DNA of 64,000 nucleotides from Dicaeum eximium (Eukaryota; Chordata; Aves; Passeriformes; Dicaeidae), in the NCBI GenBank assembly GCA_013396995.1, contig VWZP01008292.1, positions 338,742 to 402,741 of the forward strand. Reading direction: 5' to 3'. Below, piece by piece: positions 12,277 to 23,055 of this stretch; the stretch's first letter is position 1, and each line of letters begins with the position of its first letter. The position numbers and the translations under genes are program-made. Below the pieces are notes generated by a model. It saw only the letters and a program-made list of their open reading frames with translations. It made no database searches and was not told the DNA's origin.

Positions 12277-15200
12277 ATCCATGCTTGTCTCTTTGGATGG
12301 ATGTTTTATAACCATGAAGATCTGGGTAGTGGGATCATAGTTTTATTTGTAGCAACCTCTGTTGTCTGCAACTTCCCCTCTTTTACTGACATGTTCATAA
12401 GTACTATTCCAGACTCAAATAAAAAATATTTCTGTTATTGTTTCATAAGACCTTAGCAAGGTTGGTACATTGTGTGAGCCCAGGAGTGTAAGAAATCCTG
12501 GCTTTTCTATCCATACTTTGTGAATTTAATTTCCATTTTCAGATTAGTTTTATTCCCTATAGGTATGTCCTGGACTCCTCTGTAGTAATTATTTTTGATG
12601 ACTCCACTAACGCCTACTTCTTAAGACAGAGATGATCTATTTCAGACTCCTCCGCTGAATGAATTTAGCCAACAATCCACTCATGACTCTGGCAGATGTT
12701 TTTACTCTCTTTCCTTCAGGCCAGTAAAAACTTTATAAATATTTCCTCTACCATTCCAAAAATGCAAGAGCTTCCCCCTTGACACCTGAAACACCTCACT
12801 GACCTTGTCTGCACACAGTAGAATACATTTGTATATACTGCAGACACCTTAGTTTAAATAAACAAACTCCCAATATTTAGTCTTAGAAAGGGTTAGAAAG
12901 GGTTGATACAGATTAGACTAGTATCCACAAAACTAGAATTTTCTTAAGAGTACTTACTCCTGGGGCTCATATACTCACAATTCAACAGCTGTCAACTTGA
13001 TTACCTACTGTAGCAAGTCCAAATGTTTATGTTGGTTGCCCTTGTTGTTTATATAATAACATCGTGTCTCCCCTCCTTCTATGCACATCAGTAGCCATGA
13101 AATTGATGGACTATTTCCACTGATCTCAGGAAATGTTAGCTGAAGGTCTGTAGAAAATGGATGAGATCCTGCTCCAAATCAAGCCTGAGGCATACTCATG
13201 ACAATTTTTCTTTTGTCTCAATTTTGAGATGCTAAGTCATTGGTCTGCTCTCCCATTGAAGAAGACCTGAGAGTTCAAAGAAGCTACTTCAGACTCTCTT
13301 TCCATATGCCCTTTATGGCTTGTCCTATTTGGTTGGAACTGGAAAGCATTCAGATGTGTTGGTTATTTCCAGGGAAAGAATGAAGTGAACTGATTGTTGT
13401 AGTCCATCTCTTCTGAGACTAGGGGACACATTATTTTTTGGAACTAAGTTTTGCTAAGAAGCTGAAGATTAATTGTTTATGGAGACTAAATTATCCTTTC
13501 ACTTTATAATTTATTAGAAAACTTCATGGCATTGTAACTAGAGGCTGTTAGAAGCCTTCATGATGATGAGTAATTATGACATGATGAGACATGTCTGAGG
13601 AGGAATTTTTGAAATCACTATAATGCGAATAAATAGAATAGAGATTAGTATTCCGTGGGAAATACATAAACTCACAAAACTGTAAATGAAGATTAGCATA
13701 CACTTTTGTGGTTTGGTTTTTGGGGTTTTTTCNATTAACTCTGTGCTAATTGCGTCTTATTTACATCTACTTTAAAAGAAAATTCCAATCAGGGCAATAC
13801 TCTATTTCAATTTTCTTCATAAAGGACTAGTATGGGGATCTCTCCCTTGTCATTCTATCTCAGTGCCATTCTTTTTCTTTTGATTCTCAATGAGTCTGCA
13901 AGTTGTCTGTGTAGAATTTGCAGTATTTGACTCTGAAAATTTGTGTTGTACTCCCTGGACATCTTGGTATCTCACACTTACCTGGGTATTTTCTGCTTTC
14001 TGTGCATTCTCTGCAACTGCAAATCCCAAATGTTTGCATCAGTTTAAAGTTAGTGTTAGTGGATCTATGGGATGGATTCACTCAGGTTCTATGCTGTGTT
14101 GAGGAACAGCCATTAGTGTAAAACTCACAGAAATTAGATAAAATTATGAACACTTTATCCAAAAACACTCACCACCCCACAAAAAAAGTAAGAATAACTC
14201 GGTTAGGACAACTATAAAATTTGCACTTCTATCCAGCCACAACAGTAGAGTGTAATCAAAATGAAATTCTTTTTCTTCCTTCTCTCATTTTACCCTCTTT
14301 GAAAGAAAACATTTAGACCTGTGGCTTTCTGTAGGCTTTACTGGTACTTCATGTAAGTCAGTGTCTGGGATCTGACTTTTAGATGTAGTGAAAAACCTGT
14401 AACTCAGGTTTTAATTTGCAACAGGCATGGGAAATGCCTGCTCCTGCACAGGAGGCCGTGTAAGTCAGGAGCTGCTTTGTAAAACCAGGGCTGTTGTCCT
14501 GGTAGTGATGGAAGCGGTAGTAATTCAGGGGACAGTTGTAACGAGAGTGCCATTTGCTTATAAAATGCCAGAAGGTGGAAATGACCATTACTCACTTGCA
14601 AAGAGGACTGCAATAGGATGAGATAGCTGTGTGTACTTATTAATCTTGAGCATCTATTTTATTAATAATATTGCTGTGAGCATTGTGTTTAAACTATCAA
14701 TCCACTATTAAGCCTGAGAGCAGACAGTCAAAGCTATGGGGGGTCTTTCATATCTTGAAAGGCATGTTTTGCAGGACAATATGCCCATTGGGGGACACCT
14801 GGGAAGCTAATAACCTTCAAATTGTCCACTCTAGGTCACCTAACCATATGTCATGACTGCCTTAATTCACCTCCTCAACAACAGCCTGACTACTTCCACC
14901 TGAAGTGGGTTTTCCTAAGAGCGAATTGCTGAATTTGAGAAATTTGATCCCATCTTGGCTTAATGGGAGTTTTATCTCTGACATCCATGAGGCAGGGTTG
15001 AGGTTTTGATGATGTGTGAGAAACAGCAACCTCGCTGTGTTGTCCAACTTTCTGGAATAATCACCTAGAGAGGGCAAAGGAGCTCTTGACACAGAGAGCA
15101 GGTACGCAATGGGAAAAGGTGCTGCTTCTTTGCATCTACTTTGCTGAGAACACTCCTTTAATGATTTCAGGCTTAGAAACAATGTGTTTGCCAACAGGAG

Positions 15201-17029
15201 AAATAAGTCCAAACTGTTCATAGCTGCTCAGATTTTAGGCTGAATGTTTGGGGATCTCCTAAGCCTCTACAAGTGTTTTCTGTGTCTGTCTGGCATAATA
15301 AGCAAGTAGTATTCTACCATTAATACTGTAACTGTAATCCTGTATTATTTATCCATGTTTTACACAGCATTGTTCCACTCCCTAAGGACTAGACTTTGGC
15401 CAGCGTTGCATTCTCATCAGTGAGGGATGGCTTGTGCATCTGGGTTTTACATCAGAAACACTCTCCCATTTGTGTGGAACTCATTCAGAAAAGTGACTGT
15501 TTTTCAAAAGTGGGATGCTGTGGTGTTATACCAATGGAGCTCCAAAAGACTTAGGTTTATGTGTCCTTGTTTCTGGTTGCAGGAAAAGACATCAGACACA
15601 GGAAAAGACAATACAGAGCACATATGAAATTCTGCCTGTGTAATGAAAAATATTCTTTGACTACACTGTTTCCAGTGTAAATTACTGAACTTGCAAACAC
15701 TAGTTGCATGGGAGATAAGCCAAGGTGATGAAGTCCAAGCAAGATGAGGAAGCACAGAGACTGTAAACACATTATCTTCTATTAAAGGAAACATGTGTTG
15801 TAAAGATATAGGGTCTTGTCTTTTATTTTGGTAAGAATAAGTTGTTTTTTTTCTGATACAGGTGGCAGATTTACCAAGAAAACATCCGCCAGAGAGCAGA
15901 GGTAGGCCAGAACACTTAACAAAAGCTTGATTATCTGTTGTTCTGTAAAGCAAAAGACTGAACGCTGGTCTCCCGAAGTTACTGGCAAAACTAGCTTTTT
16001 CAATGGCCTAAAAGTTTATCCCAGGTGTTTTGCTACCATAGTGACAGTCTTTTTCACCCATGTAGAGAGCAGTTAGTTTAAATTAAGAACTGCTCTTATC
16101 AGGGTGCAGTTTTTGGAACCAAATGAGTTACAGTTAAATGCAAGTGTTACAAAAAACATTTTTCAGTTCACCTTTTAGATGTAGACTAATACTTGGCAGG
16201 ATATTGCAGGCATCACTGCAATGCTAACAGATCACAGTAAATAGAGCAGAAGTATATATGATACAGATAAGTTTTACCTTCAGAAATTTATGTCATATAA
16301 GCCCATAAAGTTCAGTGAGCACACTAAGAGGAAGCAAAATGGATGTATAAACTCACATACTTATACCAACTGGGTGTAGGGCAAATGCTGAATAAATACA
16401 CTCCTAGAACAGTCTTTTTGTTATAAAACTGTGCCGATATCCCTGCAGTTTCCTTCATGAAGAGACTGCATACAAAAGAAAACTGTTTTGACCTCATATT
16501 GTGCGGGAATAGGCTAAGTTCTTATTTCTTTGTGTGCTGATTCAACAAGTTCTGTGTTGATCTTTTTCTTTTCTGCTTTTCAGAGCAGGGATGTCCCAAA
16601 CTAATTTATGCTCTTCATTTGAAACATCAGTGGCTAGTATTGAGAGTAAAGCAAGGAAGCTGAGAAAATGTGGGGGCTACTGGTATCTTTGATATATTTC
16701 TAATAATGCCTTTCATGAGAATTTTAGTTCTTTGTGAATTTAAAAGTAGAGGTGATAAATGAGGTAAGCATAATGAAAACTTGATATAAAAATGGAAAAT
16801 TTAATTTAGAGATGATAATTTAGACTAATATATTTTAAGCTATTGTATTAATTCAGGTTTATTTTCATGTCTAGCTCTTATTAATTATACATAATACTGA
16901 GCTCCTACAGCATGACCATCAACTTGTAAAGCCTAATAAGGAAAGTGAAATTTGAACTGATGCTGTTCAATGCAGTACATGCAAGCTACAGATGATGTCA
17001 AAATGAATTTTTAAGGCATCACAGACATC
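12277..17029. other. AT-rich intergenic stretch, no gene seen
   Basis: No exon, RNA gene or recognisable transposon was found. An ambiguous base (N) lies at 13733 directly after a G/T-rich run, a typical place for an unresolved assembly call. The frame on the minus strand at 15504-15953 is the longest here, at about 149 codons, but its composition is ordinary and it shows no domain or splice context. Confidence 0.55.
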
Positions 17030-17167
17030 CTAGAATCACAGAATATTCTGAATTGGAAGGGACTCACAAGGATCATAGAGTCCAACTCCTAAGTGAATGC
17101 TCTCTATGGGGATTGAACCCAAAACCTTGGTGGTGTTAGCACAATGCTCCCACCAACTGAGCTAATC
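17030..17167 (-). mobile_element. Composite SINE: tRNA-Ile-like head plus CR1-like tail (TguSINE1-type)
   Basis: Read on the minus strand, the element starts with a tRNA-like head. An A box ttagctcagttgg lies at 17165-17153 and a B box ggttcaatcc at 17119-17110, spaced as in a tRNA and matching tRNA-Ile around the anticodon stem. It then passes into a CR1 3' tail with a 'ggactctatgatccttgtg' block and ends in 'ttctgtgattcta'. Pol III boxes would drive transcription and the CR1-like tail would recruit CR1 reverse transcriptase. This head-tail combination is known from passerine birds. The copy has several substitutions and the head is slightly shortened at its 5' end. No clear adjacent target-site duplication was seen. 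Confidence 0.85.
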
Positions 17168-20100
17168 ATGTTTGCATCACCCCTTTTTATTACTATGGTC
17201 ACAGGTATAAACTGAGCAATTATTTTAAGGAGGTGCAGTTTTTGGGACGCAAGTGGGTCTTATTGACAGATCTGGTTCGGACGATGATCTGACAGATGAT
17301 TTAGATTCACAGTGAATTTGCAGATGACACTTGTGACTTTCCATTGCAGTTACTGGGAACTTATTTTTAATTCTTTGTTGGTGTTTGAGACAGTTTTATT
17401 TGTTTCAATTTTAAAATAAAACTGAGGTGTTTATATCTTTGAATATGTTTACTGCATCAGCTATGAAGTCATTTAAATGGTAACAGTGCTAGTGAGCATA
17501 CTGGAGTACCAAAAACAAAAAAATATTTTGATAGATAGATCAATAGATATTTTAAGCTCAAAAGCATCTGTTTGATTCAAATCACACAATGTGTGACTGT
17601 GATATCATTAAAATAAATATCCCAAATGAGCCATTCCTCACCCTTCATACCAAAGGGGTGACATCCTTTCTGCATATTGTATTGATAGTTTTTGTCATTC
17701 AGTACAAAGGTCAGACAAGTAAGCTGGGAAAGCAAGTCGTGTTCCAAAAGGCCACGCCAAGTCCCAGCACGAGCTTTTTATCTTCTTTGAATGTAAGATC
17801 ATAAAAAATTAACTTTTGTTCTGTTTTCTCCACCTGTGTTTACTGTAGCTAGGGGACCTATTGCTTTTCTATTTGGATTCTATTTATTTAAAAGCAAAAT
17901 GAGAACAGAAGAGTATATGGGAAAACTCCTAATAAGGCAGATTTGGCAAAAGGAGTCTGTACATTGCCACCCCACACAGTGGTAGCTTCAGAGCAGACTG
18001 CTGATTGTTTGCCTGGCTAATTTTATATTGTGCTTCCTACTTTAGGGTATGGCTCCTACAGCATCAGTCTCATTCTTTACATGTTGTGGAAAATGGCATT
18101 TGCATTGAAGTCAGTGATAGTTGAGTGCATACACTGAAGAAATTAAACACAAACATAGCTTTCATTGTCTCTTCCTTCCTCTATTATGTATGCTAAACTT
18201 TTGCTATTGTTATTTTTTTGCTTACAGAGATACCAGGAATACCACTGGAAATTGTGTCTTCCAGTTCCTTCCTTGAAGGAAGGACAAGGAATCAGTTTTT
18301 TTTTTTTATGTTTTTCATAGTGGAAGAGTACCAAGTCACAACTCTGAAATTTGTCCTACTATGAAAATAGCCCTGCTGAGAACATAGCATGGCTTTGTTT
18401 TGCTATTCCATAGAAAAAAATCAAGAAGCTGATGAGCAAATTGAAAAAATATGTGGAAAAAAAAGGGTTTTTCTTATAAAAATTTGCACATTTATCCTTA
18501 GAAACATTTGCAAAAGGTAGATATCTTTTGTTATGTCCTCAGACAAACTGTTCATTGAACAATACCTAACAGTTGAGCTAAATGCTGTTTGCTTTTAGCA
18601 TAGTAGCAGCAGAATGGATGTGACAGTGCCTGTATTACTGTTTGTAAAGAAACGTATGCAAATTCAGGCTCATGTATGCACATTCAGGCTTGCCAGACTC
18701 TCTCTGTATGGAGAGAGAAATTAGTTTCCATTTTTATGTAAATTTATAGACTTACTGCCTATAGAGCTCCTCTTTCGTATTTGGAGGTACAGCACGTCAA
18801 GCACTGGAGAGGCTTTGCATTATTTCCAGAAATCCTGCTGAGATATGAGGGGATATGTAAAGCAGCCAGAGAGGCAAATTAATGCTATTTCTTTCTGTCT
18901 TCTCTGTATTTCATCATTGATTGAAGATGCAATGAGGGAAAAGAGACTTTGACATCTCTAGTTGAAATAGTGCATTTTTCAGACCACTGTTATTCATATA
19001 GCTTTGTATGTAAATGTGCTCATTGTGTCAAGAAGACACAAAAACCCCAGCAGAGCCGTCTCAGATTGCACTGTGTGGTACAGACTGGGAGGGAATGATG
19101 AACTAAAGTTGCTGTGTTCAACATAGAATGAGTTCTTCGCTGTAGGAACATTTTAGTTTTGGAAGTGGCAGAAGAGAGACGAGGAAAATAGGGCAGGGAT
19201 AGAAATTGTGGCTTTGAAAAGTCCGTCAGAAGGATTTCCTGTTTATCTCACAGCTCATCTGTTGGAACACTGTCCTGGGATGCGAGTTTGTTTCCTCTCT
19301 GACTGAAGCAATTCTCCTCAGAGATGCCATCCCCTCCTAATGTTTCAGAGATGAGGATCCTTCTCAGGCTGTGGCAGATCCCTGGATCCTGCCTACTGGA
19401 ACTGCCCCATCAATGCTGAGCAAGTGGGACCTCAGCTTTTGCCTGCTCCCCTGAGAAGCAGGACTGTCAGGTTCTATGTTGCACGCACTGCTTTGGATGG
19501 AGTATACTCCAAAAATTTAGATAACTGTGCTGTGTACACCTGTGGTCTTAGCCCTCTTTTAAAATTTAGTAATACGTGTTCAAGTTGTCTCAAGCAGTGG
19601 AAGGAACCAGACTGAGGTTTCCAGTACCTAGGAGACATCCTCAAGTCAGTGAGGAGAAAGAAGTTATGTGCAGTAGTATGGTCCCATGATATTCCCTGGC
19701 TACTCTGCAGCCACATAAGCATTAAATGGGAGACCTGGAATGGGAATCTAGAACAGTTTTTTCCTGCATGACTTTATCATGTGAAAGTAATTCCTGAGTA
19801 TCATACATCTAGTTTAATAAAACTTGTGGGTTTATTATTATTATCTTGGAGACTTTAGCCTATGTTCATCTTGGACTGAAATGTTTCTATAGCCCCCCAA
19901 ATACTTGGGAGTGGGAAATACAGTTATGTATGCCTGGCTTTCTGAAAAAAACCAAGAACCCTTGCTTCTACCTCTTTTACCTTTTTTGCTGTAATCCTCT
20001 TGATATTTTTCTACAAATCTTGAGCACTTTTGGGGTGAGGTGGGCATGGGAAAAGTATTATTTTGGCTTCTTTCTTATTTTTAGAAGGTATTTATAGGTT

Positions 20101-20896
20101 GCCCATATAGTATGTGAACTCGTGAATAGCATAACAAGATGGCTATTTTAGTGCAACACAGAATTCCTTGGCTTTATTTGCATCTTCTTTTTCTGGCACG
20201 TTTCCAACAAATGCATGATATTTAGGTATGTAGTTCATGAAATTTATATTCTCACTGTATTTTTATACTTATTTTTCCTTGTCTATTATTAGTGAATAAA
20301 CAAATTTTGCTTTCTTAAACAAGATCTACTACAGTACAATTCTAAGACCATTTCTATTGATGAAAACTCCCCAGGTAATTGGCAGACTATACTAGAAACC
20401 ACTCATCAATACTGCCCCTTTGTTAAATGTCTCTGGATTTCAATAGAGGTGCTTTATGGAGACTGCTTCAATGGCATCTGGCATTTTTCTAAAAAATTTG
20501 AATGCTGGAAGACCTATAATATGTATGACATTAATTCTAAGTGACATAACACTTATACAATGTAATTAAAATGTTACCTGAAAGCTTATCATTCTGTGCA
20601 CTATATTTTTGTTCTTATGATCTTTCATAATTAATAACTCTATTTGGTAACTATATTTTTTAATTCCTCCACAATTTTTTTAAATTGGTCCTGAATGTAA
20701 GAATAGATAGAGAAACCATCCACCAGGTGGTTACTTTACATAAAGCTAGATTTTAAAAAAATCTTGGGGTTTGGCAAAAAGTCTGGCCCACTTCACTCCT
20801 TATCACCCTTCTTCTTATTGACATAATTGCTATGAACTACATTTTTCTGCAATTTCAAATGATGATTTCCCCCTGGCCATATTGATTGGGGTTTTT
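17168..20896. other. AT-rich intergenic stretch, no gene seen
   Basis: No gene or recognisable repeat beyond short T and A runs. A direct duplication around 18655-18690 ('attcaggct' repeated about 26 bp apart) and a small inverted repeat tctctc...gagaga at about 18701-18720 are the only local structures noticed. Short frames on both strands lack any protein-like features. Confidence 0.55.
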
Positions 20897-21032
20897 TGTT
20901 GGGTTTTTGTTTGTGTTTTGTTTTGTTTGTTTGTTTGTTTGTTTGTTTGTTTTTGTTGCTTTATTTTGATTTTTTCAGTTGGTTGGTTGTGGTTTTTTGT
21001 GGTTTTTTTTTTTTCAGTTGGTTGGTTGTAGG
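20897..21032. repeat. G/T-rich simple repeat with (TTTG)n and a duplicated block
   Basis: A T-rich tract leads into about seven to eight TTTG units (roughly 20924-20952). It is followed by two copies of a block containing ttttttcagttggttggttg (about 20971-20990 and 21010-21029), separated by another G/T-rich spacer. The opposite strand reads as a Lys/Gln/Asn/Thr-rich low-complexity frame that should not be taken as a gene. The arrangement suggests slippage plus a segmental duplication of about 40 bp. Confidence 0.85.
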
Positions 21033-22029
21033 GTTTTCTGGTAGGCTGAACTTTGCGTGCTAGAGTAGAGATGGCAGACTGTCCACCATTCCACAGAAAC
21101 TGGCTCAGCATATCCAGGAGATCTTAGGGTTCATGTCTTCATTACATGTTCTCTCTTCTGCATTCTTTTCTATTTTATACTTCAATCTATTTTTCATTGG
21201 CTTTTCTGTCATTAATACCATGAAAAGGTCAAACTGAACTTTTCATCTCATACGGTTTTAGTTTTGGTTTTCTCTTTGTGGTTTTTATTGTGAGGTCAAA
21301 ATTAGGCAAAAAGAATTTGTCTATCCTTAACTGAAAACCTCTTTTTAATATCTACACTAATAGCACTGGCATGGAAAAATAGGCTGCAGAGACTTTTAGT
21401 CCTTAAAATGCATTATCAAGTGAAACAAGCACAGTGAAATAAATAAACAGAAAAACAAGAGGAGTTTCTTGTCAATAGGTTTTGGTAAGTGGAAAATTGT
21501 CAGAGCCCAGAAAGGCCATAAAGACTTCATTGTGTCTTTCAATCAAGTTTTAGAGCCAGATAGTTACAAGGCAAATTCATTCTCAATATACAGCCTCTGG
21601 AACGATGACCATAGCATTCAATTAATCAGATGTGACCAAAATGTCAAGATCCTCATAAAGAAATCTTTCACTCATCTGGGTGATTATACCAAGAGGGTTT
21701 TTTTTTTGGGGGGTTTTTTTTTTTTGAGCCTGATAAATATAGGGCATGGAAGGAATGGACTTATTTATAGTTTCTTCTTATTTCATAGTGATGCTGCTTG
21801 CCATCCCTCCCATACAGCTGCAGAGCTCCTTAGATAGTAAGGACATAGACTGAGTAATTATAATTGCTGCTAAAAAGGAGAAAACACAAAAGGATTGGAA
21901 TCCAAACAAGATCCAAACCCAGCTCTGGTGCCCAGCACTCTCTGTGTAATATGTTACCATTACTTCTTTTAAATGTAGAGTTGAAACACATTTAAGCTCA
22001 GATGTTGTCACTGGAAACTCATAAAAACA
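21033..22029. other. AT-rich intergenic stretch, no gene seen
   Basis: Nothing gene-like. A T8-G6-T13-like run occurs at about 21698-21726. The frame at 21469-21837 on the plus strand runs through this low-complexity tract and has no domain. Confidence 0.55.
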
Positions 22030-22480
22030 CCAGTTTAAGCAATCCCACGCTGGTTGAGTATCCCATTAGCCTGTCTCGGACAATGGCCAGCACCAACTGC
22101 TCGGGGAAAGAGCTTAAGAAACACAACAATGATCCGCTCCTCTTTCTTTGCTTCGAGTGATCAGTGCTGCAGGCATTTCCTCCTCTTGATATCACATTAG
22201 ACCCATTGTTTAGTTATCCTCGATGGACCTTTCTCCAATTGACTTGCCTCATGCCATTTTCAACCTGCTAATATTTTTCACATCCAAACTTAATTTAGCA
22301 GTGAGTCATACAGCTCAATATCTTGTTGTGTGGAAAATTGTTCCCTTTGGTTTTAACTGTTTTCAAACCTGTCATGGGATAAATTATTTTGTTTATATGG
22401 CAAGGAATAATGAATAATTGTTCCTTATTCATCTTCTCTGTCCTAGTTAGGATTTTATAAACCTCCTCTCCCCACACAAA
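22030..22480 (-). mobile_element. Old amniote-type CR1 LINE 3' end, highly diverged
   Basis: Read on the minus strand this follows, in correct order, the 3' end of the CR1 lineage common in turtles and crocodiles and found as old copies in birds. The plus strand shows 'cctgtctcggacaatggcc' near 22071, 'gatggacctttctcc' near 22223, 'cttgttgtgtggaaaa' near 22322, 'ttccttattcatcttctc' near 22420, and 'gattttataaacctcctctc' near 22451. Each block matches with scattered substitutions and indels across about 450 bp. That degree of decay indicates an insertion much older than the other two CR1 copies here. It contains no intact frame. Confidence 0.75.
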
Positions 22481-22959
22481 CAAGCCATCCTGATCTGGAG
22501 AAAGAAGGCCTGCTTTGCTTGAGCAGGGGCTGAGCCATACTTGTAGCCACCCTTGTCTCCCTTCAGAGTACTCCAAGTTCTACAGAAGCATCATCAGAGT
22601 TATACCAACACACTTGCCAAATGTGAAAAATATGCAACAATGGAAGTACTCCAGGACATAAAATAGTAAGATCTGTGGCTTGTCTATAGATTTAATGAGT
22701 AACTGGTTTGGGAGTTTGGTTGGTTTTATCTTGAATAGAAGAGTGATTTTTTTCATCTCCCTTTCTAAATGAGTTCAAGCTGCTTTGCATTTGGACTAAG
22801 CAAGCTAGAACTTGCCCCAGAATACAAATGTTCACTCATAGAGGCAATCTGAAGCAGCTATCCATTAAAAAATTTCTCCCTATCCTGTTATACATCAATT
22901 TTCATCCATCAACAAACCCTCAGTCTCAGAGCTTTCTGCATTTCTGTCACAGGAGCACT

Positions 22960-23055
22960 GTGTGGATTAATTAATGCACACTGTTGGTTGAAGCTAATTA
23001 GTGACAAAATTTAATTACCTTCAACACCAGTTGACTCTTATCCACACATGTGCAA
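22960..23055. promoter_or_regulatory. Candidate enhancer core: homeodomain-site cluster with E-box
   Basis: Within 90 bp lie gattaattaatgc (22965-22977), ctaattag (22994-23001) and a TAATTA core (23012-23017), all homeodomain-type sites. A palindromic E-box cacatgtg follows at 23045-23052. Such a cluster is common in conserved developmental enhancers. The old CR1 copy ends about 480 bp to the left. Without alignment to other genomes this remains a motif-based guess, and AT-rich DNA yields TAATTA cores by chance. Confidence 0.3.

Noticed and set aside
15504..15953. 149-codon minus-strand frame
   Set aside because: No recognisable domain and no splice or promoter context. One frame of this length is expected by chance in 64 kb of two-strand sequence.
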